A DNA stretch of 56,472 nt from Cupriavidus campinensis (GCF_905397395.1 NZ_CAJPVH010000038.1:1-56472), one strand, 5' to 3'; shown: positions 41,750 through 49,733, counted from the first letter of the stretch. The notes: generated from the letters alone by a model not told the origin. Program-made: numbers and translations.

Positions 41750-42601
41750 ATGTCCGAACTGTCTGATACCGCCGCCGTGCCGGCCACGGCTCCGCCCGCC
41801 GGCAAGTCCTGGGCGCCCCCGGCGTCAAACGACGCCGCCCCGCGCCGGCCCCTGGGTGACCGGCTGCTGCCGATGGTCGGCCCGCTGGTGCTGTTCGCCA
41901 TCTGGGATCTCGTGGTCCGCTTCGGCCTGATCAAGCCGATCCTGCTGCCGAGCCCGGCCGATACGCTGGTGGCGCTGGCCACCGGGCTGGCCGGCGGCGA
42001 GCTGCTGGCGGACTTCGCCGTCACCGTGGCGCGGACGTTGCAGGCCTTCGCCATCGCGGCGGTGGTCGGCATGCCGCTGGGCGTGCTGCTGGGCAGCAAT
42101 GAGCGGGCCTACCGCAGTGTGGAGTTCCTGATCGACTTCTTCCGCTCCACGCCGTCTTCCGCGCTGATTCCGCTGTTCCTGCTGATTTTCGGCGTGTCCG
42201 ACATCAACAAGATAGCCATCGCCGCCTTCGGCGCCCTGCTGATCGTGGTCTTCAACAGCGCCTACGGCGTGATCAACGCGCGCAAGCAGCGCGTGATGGC
42301 GGCGCGCGTGATGGGCGCCTCCCGCTGGCGCATCTTCCGGGACGTGCTGGTCTGGGAGAGCCTGCAGCCGAGCTTTGTCGGCCTGCGCTCCGCCGTGTCG
42401 ATGGCGCTGGTGATCGTGATCGTGGCCGAGATGTTCATCGGCTCCGAGAACGGCCTCGGCCACGCCATCATCGACGCCCAGCAGGTGCTCAACGTCAAGA
42501 CCATGTACGCGGCCATCCTCGCGGCCGGCGCGCTCGGCTATGTGCTCAACATCGCGTTCCTGGTGCTGGAGCGCCGCATCGTCCATTGGAGTGGAAGGTA
42601 A
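41750..42601 (+). CDS. ABC transporter permease
   Basis: A 283-residue inner-membrane protein with about six helices and the BPD-permease EAA loop near RVMGASRWRIFRDVLVWESLQPSFVGLR (about 183-210). It belongs to the SsuC/TauC/NrtB group. The Pro- and Ala-rich N-terminus (about 1-35) is a cytoplasmic extension. The start codon is 5 bases after the binding protein stop, and the ATPase follows after 2 bases, so the three transporter genes are tightly coupled. Confidence 0.92.
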   Translation: MSELSDTAAVPATAPPAGKSWAPPASNDAAPRRPLGDRLLPMVGPLVLFAIWDLVVRFGLIKPILLPSPADTLVALATGLAGGELLADFAVTVARTLQAFAIAAVVGMPLGVLLGSNERAYRSVEFLIDFFRSTPSSALIPLFLLIFGVSDINKIAIAAFGALLIVVFNSAYGVINARKQRVMAARVMGASRWRIFRDVLVWESLQPSFVGLRSAVSMALVIVIVAEMFIGSENGLGHAIIDAQQVLNVKTMYAAILAAGALGYVLNIAFLVLERRIVHWSGR

Positions 42602-42603
42602 CC

Positions 42604-43425
42604 ATGACCACCGTTCTGACCCCCGCCCGCCACGCCGACGTGCCGGTGCCGCCGTTCCGCCCCGGGCCGCCGGGCACCCACATCACCATCCGCGGGCTGA
42701 CCAAGTATTTCGCCGGCTGGCCGCTGTACGAGAACTTCGACCTCGACATCCCGAAAGGCAAGATCGTCTCGGTGTTCGGCCCCAACGGCTGCGGCAAGAG
42801 CACGCTGATCAACATGATCGCGGGGCTGATTCCGATCGACCGGGGCGAGATCCTGTTCGACGGCAAGTCGCTCAAGGACACGCGCATTGGCTACGTGTTC
42901 CAGAACTACCGCGAGGCGATGTTCCCGTGGATGCGGACCATCGACAACATCGCCTATCCGCTCCTGCTGGAGGGCCGCAGCAAGGCCGAGGTGGACCGGC
43001 GCATGGCGGAGCTGGTGGCGTCCTTCGACGTGAAGTTCGACCTGAACCGCTACCCGTACGAGCTGTCCGGCGGGCAGCAGCAGACCGCGTCGATCATGCG
43101 GGCGCTGGCGCCCCGGCCCGAGGTGCTGTTCCTCGACGAACCGTTCTCCGCGCTCGACTTCGAGATGACGCTGTTCATCCGGGAGAAGCTGCAGGAGGTG
43201 TTCATGCAGACCGGCACGACCATGCTGCTGGTCTCGCACGACCTGGAGGAAGCGGTGTACCTGGCGGACCAGATCCTGCTGCTGACCAAGCGCCCGACGC
43301 GCGTGGCCGAGATCCTGGACTACGGCGATGCCCGGCCACGCACCGTGGAGACCCTGTCACAGGCGAGCTTCGTCGCGGCCAAGCGGCAGAGCCTGGAGAT
43401 CTTCCAGCGTGAAGTCCGGCGCTGA
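42604..43425 (+). CDS. ABC transporter ATP-binding protein
   Basis: A 273-residue ATPase of the SsuB/TauB/NrtD group. Walker A is GPNGCGKST (59-67), the signature is LSGGQQQ (154-160), Walker B is LFLDEP (175-180), and the H-loop LLVSHD follows. It would dimerise under the permease to drive import. AAGG lies just before the ATG at 42604; an in-frame ATG at 42586 lies inside the permease gene and is less likely. It is the last transporter gene before a strong hairpin. Confidence 0.93.
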   Translation: MTTVLTPARHADVPVPPFRPGPPGTHITIRGLTKYFAGWPLYENFDLDIPKGKIVSVFGPNGCGKSTLINMIAGLIPIDRGEILFDGKSLKDTRIGYVFQNYREAMFPWMRTIDNIAYPLLLEGRSKAEVDRRMAELVASFDVKFDLNRYPYELSGGQQQTASIMRALAPRPEVLFLDEPFSALDFEMTLFIREKLQEVFMQTGTTMLLVSHDLEEAVYLADQILLLTKRPTRVAEILDYGDARPRTVETLSQASFVAAKRQSLEIFQREVRR

Positions 43426-43453
43426 AACCTGCCCCCGGGGCCGGTGGCGACCC

Positions 43454-43490
43454 GGCCGGCGCCGGCGCATAATGGGCGCCAGCGCCGGCC
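43454..43490. repeat. Long near-perfect hairpin between the ABC ATPase and gntR genes
   Basis: GGCCGGCGC (43454-43462) pairs with GCGCCGGCC (43482-43490), and inside it GGCGC pairs with GCGCC, giving about 14 paired bases with a single C-A mismatch and a 7-base loop. The loop contains CATAAT, which could be a -10 for the GntR gene. No T run follows, so it may slow transcription, process the mRNA or be part of a promoter. Confidence 0.6.
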
Positions 43491-43527
43491 CAACCGTCCC
43501 GCCGAGACCCGCACCGCGCCTATCCCG

Positions 43528-44241
43528 ATGAATGCCATGCCCCCTACCGATGCCGGGCGCACCTCGCGCGCCGACGATGTCTACGCACTGCTGAAGCGCG
43601 ATATCGCCGACTTTCGCCTCGTGCCCGGCGACCGCTTCACCGAGAACGAAGTCTGCGAGCGGCTGGGCGTGTCACGCACGCCGGTCCGCCAGGCACTGTT
43701 CCGGATGAAGCAGGAAGGGTTCGTCGAGGTCAGTTTCCGCGCCGGCTGGCGTGTGCTGCCGTTCGACTTCGACAAATTCGAGCAGTTGTACGACCTGCGC
43801 ATGGTGCTGGAGACCGAAGCGGTGCGGCGGCTGTGCGCGATGGCGCCGGACAGCAACCAGGCGGCCCTGGCCGCCCTGGCCGCGATCTGGCTGGTGGCGC
43901 CCGAGGCGCGGCTGCCGGACATGGCGCGCGTGGGCGAACTCGACGAGGCCTTCCACTGCACGCTGGTGGAGGCCGCCGGCAACCCCGAGATGGCGCGCGT
44001 GCATCGCGACGTGACCGAACGCATCCGCCTGATCCGCCGACTGGACTTCACCAAGCCAGCGCGCGTGGACGCCACGTATGAAGAGCACGGGCGCATCCTG
44101 CGCGCCGTGCTCGCCCATCGGTCAGATGAAGCCTGCCGGCTGCTGCGCTCGCACATCGGCGCGAGCCAGGCGGAGGTGCGCAAGATCACCCTGCACGAGG
44201 TCTACCTCGCCCGCAGCCAGGCGCGGGGCGAGGGCAAATGA
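43528..44241 (+). CDS. GntR family transcriptional regulator (FCD type)
   Basis: A 237-residue regulator. The N-terminal winged helix (about 14-75) has RFTENEVCERLGVSRTPVRQALFRMKQEGFV, and the C-terminal FCD domain (about 85-225) has LRMVLETEAVRRL, ELDEAFHCTLVEAAGN and YEEHGRILRAVLAHR, with the Asp/His residues that hold a metal and ligand in this family. It is likely the local regulator of the allophanate hydrolase-ABC operon and is a candidate for binding the palindrome at 38913. The ATG at 43528 fits the domain start; its ribosome site is weak, and a second ATG follows three codons later. Confidence 0.88.
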   Translation: MNAMPPTDAGRTSRADDVYALLKRDIADFRLVPGDRFTENEVCERLGVSRTPVRQALFRMKQEGFVEVSFRAGWRVLPFDFDKFEQLYDLRMVLETEAVRRLCAMAPDSNQAALAALAAIWLVAPEARLPDMARVGELDEAFHCTLVEAAGNPEMARVHRDVTERIRLIRRLDFTKPARVDATYEEHGRILRAVLAHRSDEACRLLRSHIGASQAEVRKITLHEVYLARSQARGEGK

Positions 44242-44331
44242 CGGCCACGGCGCCCGCCAGCAGCTTTTGCGGCGCCCCACTACAATGGCGCACACCCGGC
44301 CTGGGAGCCGGGCTGACCTGGGGAGTCGAAC

Positions 44332-45252
44332 ATGCGGATTCTGGTAGTCGGAGCGGGTGCGATTGGTGGCTATTTCGGGGCGCGGCTGCTGCAGGCCGGG
44401 CGTGACGTCACGTTCCTGGTGCGGCCCCGGCGCGCCGCCCTGCTGGCCGAGCGCGGCCTGCGGATCATGAGCCCGCATGGCGACGTGCGCATCGAGGACC
44501 CGCCCACGGTGCTATCCACCCAGATCACCGCGCCGTACGACGTAGTGCTGCTGAGCTGCAAGGCCTACGACCTGGACGGCGCCATGGACAGCTTCGCGCC
44601 GGCCGTGGGCCCCGACACGGTGGTCATCCCCATGCTCAACGGCATGCAACACCTGGACAAGCTCGATGCCCGCTTCGGCGCCAAGCGCGTGATGGGTGGC
44701 CGCTGCATGATCTCCAGCACGCTGGACGAGCAAGGCACCATCCTGCATCTGTCGGCCTTCCACATTCTCTCGTTCGGGGAACGGCCAGCCGGCACCACCG
44801 CGCGCGCGCGTGCCGTGGCCGCCCTGCTCGAGAACGCCGGTTTCGACGTGCAGCGCAGTGAAGCGATCATGCAGGACATGTGGGAAAAGTGGCTGTTTCT
44901 GGCGACGCTGGCCTCGTCCACCTGCCTGATGCGGGCGACGATTGGCGACATCCTGGCCGCACCGCACGGGCGGGAGACCATTGCGGCGCTGCTCGATGAG
45001 TGCGCGGCCATTGCGGCCGCAAACGGCTATCCGGCGCGGGCGCCGGCGCTCGAGCAGGCCCGGGCGACGCTGTTCGCGGAAGGCTCTCCGCTGATGGCGT
45101 CGATGCTGCGCGACCTGGAGCGCGGCGCCGCCATCGAATCGGACCAGATCGTGGGAGACTTGCTGGCGCGGCGCGGCCAGACGCCGGCGCCGACCCTGGA
45201 GTTGGCCTTGACGAGTCTCAAGGCCTACGAGGCGCGCCGCGCACGCGGCTGA
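44332..45252 (+). CDS. panE: 2-dehydropantoate 2-reductase
   Basis: A 306-residue NADPH-dependent ketopantoate reductase of the pantothenate pathway. The Rossmann motif is VGAGAIGGYFGARL near the N-terminus. NGMQHLDKL and the catalytic-lysine region MWEKWLFLATLASSTCLMRA are present, with a helical C-domain. GGGGAG lies 7 bases before the ATG. TACAAT at 44281-44286 is a likely -10. Burkholderiales often carry several panE paralogues with other keto-acid substrates, so this copy may not be the housekeeping one. It is a single gene. Confidence 0.88.
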   Translation: MRILVVGAGAIGGYFGARLLQAGRDVTFLVRPRRAALLAERGLRIMSPHGDVRIEDPPTVLSTQITAPYDVVLLSCKAYDLDGAMDSFAPAVGPDTVVIPMLNGMQHLDKLDARFGAKRVMGGRCMISSTLDEQGTILHLSAFHILSFGERPAGTTARARAVAALLENAGFDVQRSEAIMQDMWEKWLFLATLASSTCLMRATIGDILAAPHGRETIAALLDECAAIAAANGYPARAPALEQARATLFAEGSPLMASMLRDLERGAAIESDQIVGDLLARRGQTPAPTLELALTSLKAYEARRARG

Positions 45253-45264
45253 CGCCCCGGATTC

Positions 45265-45558
45265 TCAGACGCCGAAGCCCGGCGCGCCGAACTTCGTCAG
45301 CAACCGTTCGATCAGTGCCATGTCTTCGGTGCGCGGCGTGCGGTCCTCCACCACGCGGCACGGCCCGCCGTAGGTGGCGCTGACGTGCCGGCGCACGGTC
45401 AGCACGTCATCGGCCGGCGCGGCGATGTCCACGGCCTCGCCCGGCTCGTGCCGGTAGCTGCCGTCCATCCAGCCCGCGGGCGTCAGGTGCATGATTTCCC
45501 ATTCGTCATTGGCAGACGTTGCGGACATGATGGCCTCGTCGGGGGCGGGATGGTTCAT
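45265..45558 (-). CDS. Uncharacterised small protein downstream of infA
   Basis: A 97-residue, acidic, soluble-looking protein with no recognised domain. Segments such as EWEIMHLTPAGWMDGSYRHEPGE and DDVLTVRRHVSATYGGP read as real protein and codon use is like its neighbours. It lies 8 bases after the infA stop on the same strand, so it is probably cotranscribed. Three starts are possible: TTG at 45570 overlapping the infA stop, ATG at 45558, and ATG at 45528. The last has GAGG at good spacing and would give 87 residues. The choice is uncertain. Confidence 0.6.
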   Translation of the reverse strand: MNHPAPDEAIMSATSANDEWEIMHLTPAGWMDGSYRHEPGEAVDIAAPADDVLTVRRHVSATYGGPCRVVEDRTPRTEDMALIERLLTKFGAPGFGV

Positions 45559-45566
45559 GACTGCGC

Positions 45567-45788
45567 TCAATTCTTGTGCCGGTAGTTGATGCGGCCCTTG
45601 GTCAGGTCATAGGGCGACATTTCCAGTGTTACGCGGTCGCCGGCCAGGATCCGGATGCGGTTCTTCTTCATGCGGCCCGACGAATACGCCCACACCTGGA
45701 AGCCGTTTTCGAGTACGACGCGGAAACGGTTATCGGGCAGCACTTCGGAAACGTGGCCGCCGAACTCGACGAGATCTTCCTTAGCCAT
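45567..45788 (-). CDS. infA: Translation initiation factor IF-1 (second-copy type)
   Basis: A 73-residue OB-fold protein that binds the ribosomal A site during initiation. [24 protein letters not shown] starts the protein, followed by [32 protein letters not shown]. It is one residue longer than usual and more divergent than IF-1 of ribosomal protein operons (for example WAYSSGRM instead of LAHISGKM). It is not near ribosomal protein genes, so it is probably the second infA that many Burkholderiaceae carry. Its ATG overlaps the preceding gene's end by 8 bases, suggesting coupling. Confidence 0.92.
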   Translation of the reverse strand: MAKEDLVEFGGHVSEVLPDNRFRVVLENGFQVWAYSSGRMKKNRIRILAGDRVTLEMSPYDLTKGRINYRHKN

Positions 45789-46062
45789 GACGGGCTCCTT
45801 GATTAGCGTGGGCAATGGCGCCCGGTTGAAGGTGTCGCGCAGCCAGGCGCGTGATGGCGCCCTCGCCGGCACAGCGGGCGGCATGCTTGGCCCGGGCGGC
45901 GGTGCGGTGGGTGTCGTGGCGCATGGCCACGTTGGCCACCACGCGCTCCATGCCGTCTTTGTATTCGCGGATCAGATAGGCCGCGAACCAGACGCCTGGC
46001 TCTTGCTCGATGGGGTACACGGCAACCGTGTACGGCGATTCAATGATTTGCGTTTGCTGCAA
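45781..46062 (-). CDS. Uncharacterised small protein upstream of infA
   Basis: About 93 residues from a TTG at 46062. The core [69 protein letters not shown] looks like a small alpha-beta protein with a helical C-terminus and basic residues. No family is recognised. The gene overlaps the infA start by 8 bases and so is coupled to it. No ATG is available near the protein-like start; TTG at 46062 is preferred over a GTG at 46182 because the upstream codons do not look like protein and lie in the structured leader. Start confidence is low. Confidence 0.55.
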   Translation of the reverse strand: MQQTQIIESPYTVAVYPIEQEPGVWFAAYLIREYKDGMERVVANVAMRHDTHRTAARAKHAARCAGEGAITRLAARHLQPGAIAHANQGARHG

Positions 46063-46293
46063 TGTGATGTGATGTCTCGTTTCGCGTGAACGCGCATGCG
46101 CAGGCCGGGCACCGATGTGCGCCACTGCTTGCCAGTTGGTTCCAACGCGATGGGAAGGAGGGTCAATGTGCGCAACACGCACTGAGGTGCATGTCGTCGC
46201 GATTGACGCGGAGTGACCGTGCTTGCGTAAGCTGGCGCGCTGGTACGGGGCGTGCCGGGTACGGAGCGGACTTGCCGCCGGTCAATATGGTGA

Positions 46294-46372
46294 CGGGCCA
46301 CGTGGCCCGGATCGATTCGGGTGTACGCCCGAAGGGTGCCAAAACTGAGTCATTGTAGTGATGTCGGCACCC
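46294..46372 (-). other. Hairpin-rich leader of the infA operon
   Basis: The 46063-46407 region has no convincing gene. Read on the minus strand it begins at a strong promoter and holds three adjacent hairpins: GGGTGCC/GGCACCC (46366-46372 with 46334-46340), TTCGGG/CCCGAA with a 6-base loop (46316-46333), and the perfect palindrome CGGGCCACGTGGCCCG (46294-46309). The predicted leader is about 340 bases long. This could be a cis-acting RNA, for example a cold or translation sensor, or an independent small RNA. It matches no riboswitch I can name. Confidence 0.5.
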
Positions 46373-46406
46373 GGTCCTGTCGTCTGGAGAGAGGACCAAG
46401 TCCGGC

Positions 46407-46415
46407 ATTATAGCA
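46407..46415 (-). promoter_or_regulatory. Extended -10 promoter at the end of hipA
   Basis: Minus-strand TGCTATAAT is a perfect extended -10 (TG-N-TATAAT). It overlaps the last codons and the TAA stop of hipA and would start transcription near 46400 toward the infA operon. No good -35 is seen, as is common for extended -10 promoters. Confidence 0.6.
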
Positions 46416-47733
46416 GCTTCTTGCCTTGCGCCCTGATGCCATCGAACACGGCCCCGGCCAGGTCCTGCGGAAAATCCCGGGGCAGGCGGGCCGCGACGGC
46501 GGCAAGCGCCGGGTCCACGGCGGCCACGAGTTCGGCGATTATCGATTCCACATCCGCCTCGGGCAGCCCCACCTGCCGCCCCTGGGCTATCCAGTGCCGA
46601 CGCTGGATCTGGGCCAGCCGGTAGTAATTCTGCGAGCCCCGCACCGCCATGGCCATGCGCGCCTTCTGCATGGCCAGCTGATTGGCCCCGCCCCCGACGA
46701 TGGGATGTGCCGAGAGCACGTCATATAGCGGCGTAGCCCAGTAGCGGCCACCCGGGCCAATGCTCAGGCTGAAGTTCTTGGCGTGCCCGTCCGTAGCCGC
46801 GAGCATCCAGAACAGGATCTGCGTCTTGAAGAAATTGCGACGATCCGCCTCGCGCGCGTCGGAGCCGGACAGGATCGCCATGATGTCCGCGATGCCCGGC
46901 CCGCCATCGGCCTGGTACTTGACCAGCGGGGACATGCCCATCGCCTGGCAGAAGTCCTCCTGGGGCAGGCGCAGGATCCATGCGCCATCGGGCGCCACGC
47001 GCCGGTCGAAGCGCTCGACCACCAGCGCCTTCTGGTCCTCGAACATCGCCATCTCGCACGCCGCGATGGGCAGGCCGAAGGCCTCGACCAGCTGCGCGCA
47101 AAGCCATTCGTTCTCGACGGACGTGCGCATGTCCGCGCGCATATTGCCCACCAGCCCGAGCGGCAGCTTGAGAATATGGGTCGTGGGCGTACTGCCGTGC
47201 GGAATGAACCACTGGCCGCCCCGGCGCAGCAGCGCGGTCTTTTCCTGCGCACCGGCAATCGACAGGCGCAGGTCGGCATCGTCGCCATGCTGGCCGAGGG
47301 GCGATGCACTCGTGGTGTCGCGCAGCAAGCGGGCAATGTGCGCGTCATCGGCCGGACTGCCCTCGATGACGCGAAGCTCTTCGGGCACCTCGCCTTCGGG
47401 CAGCAGCTGCAGCGCGCCCACGCAGTCGCGGCCCAGCGCCGTGAGTAGATCGAAAGGAGCGATGCCACGCGTGCGATGGCGCTGCGCAAGCCGCCGGCGG
47501 ATGGCGTCGCTATCCGGCAGCAGGTTGTCGAAGTAATCCGTGACCACGCGGCCACGGTACGGTGCATTGTCTGACCGGAACGGCATCGAGAGCGACAGCG
47601 GCCGGCCTTGCGGGCTGTGGATCCAACGTGCCGCGTAGTGGAAGGTCTCGCCCTCGCTGCCCTGAGCCCACACGCCCGTGAAATGGCCGTTCATCCAGAC
47701 GCCGAGCTGGCGTCGCAAAGGGCGGCGTCCCAT
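46408..47733 (-). CDS. hipA: HipA-type serine/threonine kinase toxin
   Basis: A 441-residue toxin kinase; E. coli HipA phosphorylates glutamyl-tRNA synthetase and causes persistence. The autophosphorylation/ATP loop SIAGAQEKTALL (158-169) aligns with Ser150 of E. coli HipA. THILKLP (185-191), VVERFDR (238-244), the catalytic ATDGHAKNFS (313-322, with Asp315 and Asn320) and YDVLS (337-341) are intact, so it should be active. Length matches E. coli HipA (440). The ATG overlaps the hipB stop by one base (TAATG), giving translational coupling and ensuring antitoxin is made first. Confidence 0.93.
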   Translation of the reverse strand: MGRRPLRRQLGVWMNGHFTGVWAQGSEGETFHYAARWIHSPQGRPLSLSMPFRSDNAPYRGRVVTDYFDNLLPDSDAIRRRLAQRHRTRGIAPFDLLTALGRDCVGALQLLPEGEVPEELRVIEGSPADDAHIARLLRDTTSASPLGQHGDDADLRLSIAGAQEKTALLRRGGQWFIPHGSTPTTHILKLPLGLVGNMRADMRTSVENEWLCAQLVEAFGLPIAACEMAMFEDQKALVVERFDRRVAPDGAWILRLPQEDFCQAMGMSPLVKYQADGGPGIADIMAILSGSDAREADRRNFFKTQILFWMLAATDGHAKNFSLSIGPGGRYWATPLYDVLSAHPIVGGGANQLAMQKARMAMAVRGSQNYYRLAQIQRRHWIAQGRQVGLPEADVESIIAELVAAVDPALAAVAARLPRDFPQDLAGAVFDGIRAQGKKLL

Positions 47734-48008
47734 TACCAGGGCTCGTGCGATGGGGGCTGGCGGAGCATGGCGCCGCCGCCACGATAGTCCTCGTCCCCAT
47801 TGGTCGACAGCAGCATTTCCACGTCCAGCGCCTGCAACACCGCATGTAGCCGCTCCACGCTGACGCGCGCCGGGTTGGCTTCCAGCCGGGCATAGGTCTG
47901 CTGGCTCACCCCCAGGCGCGCCGCGAGTTGCGCCTGGGTCAGCCCGCGGGACTTGCGGAAGCCCTGGAGGATCGGCCGTAGCTGGCTGATGATGCGGATG
48001 GGATACAT
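47733..48008 (-). CDS. hipB: HipB-type antitoxin, XRE-family repressor
   Basis: A 91-residue helix-turn-helix protein: GFRKSRGLTQAQLAARLGVSQQTYARLEANPARVSVERLHAVLQAL spans the XRE domain (about 17-62). The C-terminal tail is short and Pro-rich (MLRQPPSHEPW), comparable to the HipB tail that is degraded by Lon. It neutralises HipA and represses the operon. The promoter region upstream contains four ATACAGC half-sites that are good candidates for its operators. A -35 TTGAAA and -10 TAAAAC with 17-base spacing precede it on the minus strand. Confidence 0.92.
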   Translation of the reverse strand: MYPIRIISQLRPILQGFRKSRGLTQAQLAARLGVSQQTYARLEANPARVSVERLHAVLQALDVEMLLSTNGDEDYRGGGAMLRQPPSHEPW

Positions 48009-48019
48009 GGTGGGCGAGA

Positions 48020-48120
48020 ATACAGCTAGAAAGTTGTAAAGCCGTTTTACGCTATTTCGGCTGTATTTTCAAGATACAGCTTATCGGGCGTAAAATTAGA
48101 ATACATCCGATAAGCTGTAG
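48020..48120. promoter_or_regulatory. Mirror-symmetric operator/promoter region between hipBA and iclR
   Basis: The half-site ATACAGC occurs at 48020-48026 (plus), 48060-48066 (minus), 48074-48080 (plus) and 48114-48120 (minus, one mismatch). Sites 1-2 and 3-4 are each separated by exactly 33 bases, and inside both spacers GCGTAAAA and TACA occur at the same positions when one is read on the opposite strand. The two 47-bp units are thus head-to-head with a 7-base gap. A minus promoter (TTGAAA, 48067-48072; TAAAAC, 48044-48049) and a plus promoter (TTCAAG, 48068-48073; TAAAAT, 48091-48096) share the gap. A 13-bp inverted repeat (48075-48087, 48107-48119) spans the plus unit. Confidence 0.75.
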
Positions 48121-48192
48121 CGACGCGGCCCATCGGGCACGCCGTGGTACATTCCGGCCCCATATCCCTCCTGATTGCATGCCCACGCCCCG

Positions 48193-48969
48193 ATGCCCGC
48201 GCGTCCCGATCCGTCCGCTGCCAAGCCGCCCTCGATGAATGTCAAGACCGCCCTGCGCGTGATCGAGATCATCGAGACCTTTGCGCGCGAACGGCGCGCG
48301 CTGTCCCTCTCGGAACTGTCCCGGCTGCTGTCCGTGCCGGCCTCGAGCTGCCTGGCGCTGATCCGCACGCTGACTTCGCTCGGCTATCTTTATGAGACGG
48401 CCCGCCGCCAGGGCTACTACCCCACCGGCCGGCTGCTGGCCATGGCCCAGCAGATTGCCCGCCACGACCCCGTGCTCGATCGCGTGCACGGCACCATGAG
48501 CGAATTGCGCGAATCCACCGGGGAGACCATCGTCATCGGCAAGCTGCACGAAGGCCATGCGGTGGTCTATCTCGATGTGCTTGAATCGCCACACGCAATC
48601 CGCTATATCGCCACGGCCGGCGAGCGGCGCGAACTCCATGCGAACTCGATCGGCAAGGCGCTGCTGGCCGCCATGGACGACGCCGAGCGCGCCGCCCTGC
48701 TCGCACAACTGCCCTTCCAGCCATTCACCGCGCGCACGCTGGCCACGCCGGCGGCGCTGGAGGCCGACCTCCGGCAAGCGCGCGAGCGCGGCGCGTACGT
48801 GAACCTCAGTGAGTCGATGCCCGATGTCGGCGCACTGGCCTGGCCGGTACGGTTGTCGGGCGAGAGTTACGCGATCTCGATCGCCGGCCCGGTCTACCGG
48901 ATCGAGCCGCATCTGGAGCGCTACGCGGCCATCCTGCGCGCGGCATGCGCGGCGCTGGAGAAGATCTGA
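48193..48969 (+). CDS. IclR family transcriptional regulator
   Basis: A 258-residue regulator with a winged helix (about 15-75; ALSLSELSRLLSVPASSCLALIRTLTSLGYL) and an IclR effector domain (about 85-255; GETIVIGKLHEGHAVVYLDVLESPHAIRYIA, SIGKALLAAM, PVRLSGESYAISIAGP). Targets are unknown; it is not next to an obvious catabolic operon, since hipBA is divergent on one side and the polyene cluster converges on the other. ATG at 48193 is used; TTG at 48175 and ATG at 48235 are alternatives and none has a clear ribosome site. It shares a symmetric promoter region with hipBA. Confidence 0.88.
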   Translation: MPARPDPSAAKPPSMNVKTALRVIEIIETFARERRALSLSELSRLLSVPASSCLALIRTLTSLGYLYETARRQGYYPTGRLLAMAQQIARHDPVLDRVHGTMSELRESTGETIVIGKLHEGHAVVYLDVLESPHAIRYIATAGERRELHANSIGKALLAAMDDAERAALLAQLPFQPFTARTLATPAALEADLRQARERGAYVNLSESMPDVGALAWPVRLSGESYAISIAGPVYRIEPHLERYAAILRAACAALEKI

Positions 48970-48992
48970 CGCTACGGCTCTGCCGGGCGGAT

Positions 48993-49685
48993 CTAGTCGA
49001 TCTGTTGCGCGCGGAGGCGCCATCCAGCCGGATTGGGCACCGACACCGACGCCAGCGGCGCCGACGCCGTCAGCGCCAGCACCGCGTCATCGCGCCGCCA
49101 CGTGACGCCATTGGCGTGCGCCATCGCCACCGGCACGGCTTCCACCACGTGGCCCATCATGGTGCGGAACAGATTGCCGCCGTGGCACTTGATCCAGGCT
49201 TCCTTGAGCGTCCAGAGGTCATAGAAGGCCTCCAGCTTCGCCAACTCGTCGCCCACGTCCAGCAGGGCCGGCACCGCGCCGCGCTCGGCCTCCGTGGTGG
49301 TGGCCTCGATCAGCGTGTCCAGGTGTTTGCGCGGCTGCATTTCCTCGATGTCGATGCCAACCGGCAGGTCGGACACGGCGCAAGCCAGGTGATCACCCGA
49401 ATGGGCAATCGACAGGAATACCGGCGTGCCGACGGCCCCGCCGGTATGGGTCGCCAGCGGCGGCGCGTCCTCGGCCGCCGACAGCGACCATTCCGCTGCA
49501 TCCCCGCCGAACGTCACCGCCAGCAGCCGGCGGGCAAGCCAGCGGCCCGCCGCGAACTGCTCGGCGCGGGCCCGGGCGCGCATGGCGGCCAGCCGCGCCA
49601 GCTCCTCTGGCGACATCCAGCGGCTGACGGGTGGCGCCATGGCCGCGAATGCCATGACCGATCCTGTGCGCAGCGCGAGCGGCAT
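48993..49685 (-). CDS. 4'-phosphopantetheinyl transferase (Sfp type)
   Basis: A 230-residue enzyme that loads coenzyme A's phosphopantetheine onto acyl carrier proteins. SIAHSGDHL (92-100), the Mg-binding VGIDIEEMQPRKH (109-121) and WTLKEAWIKCHG (158-169) are the three family motifs. It is the last gene of the aryl-polyene-type cluster and would activate its ACPs, which must be encoded beyond the right edge. AGGA lies about 8 bases before the ATG. Confidence 0.9.
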   Translation of the reverse strand: MPLALRTGSVMAFAAMAPPVSRWMSPEELARLAAMRARARAEQFAAGRWLARRLLAVTFGGDAAEWSLSAAEDAPPLATHTGGAVGTPVFLSIAHSGDHLACAVSDLPVGIDIEEMQPRKHLDTLIEATTTEAERGAVPALLDVGDELAKLEAFYDLWTLKEAWIKCHGGNLFRTMMGHVVEAVPVAMAHANGVTWRRDDAVLALTASAPLASVSVPNPAGWRLRAQQID

Positions 49686-49733
49686 GGCAATCGTCCTGAA
49701 AACGTCAAACAGGTCCCGTCGATCGATGCCGCC

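Noticed and set aside
43454..43490. Intrinsic terminator of the ABC operon
   Set aside because: A strong stem exists, but no T tract follows on either strand, so simple intrinsic termination is not supported.
46294..46333. Mini-ykkC (guanidine-II) riboswitch
   Set aside because: Two tandem GC hairpins are suggestive, but the loops read CGUACA and ACGU rather than ACGR, and the downstream genes are translational, not guanidine-related.
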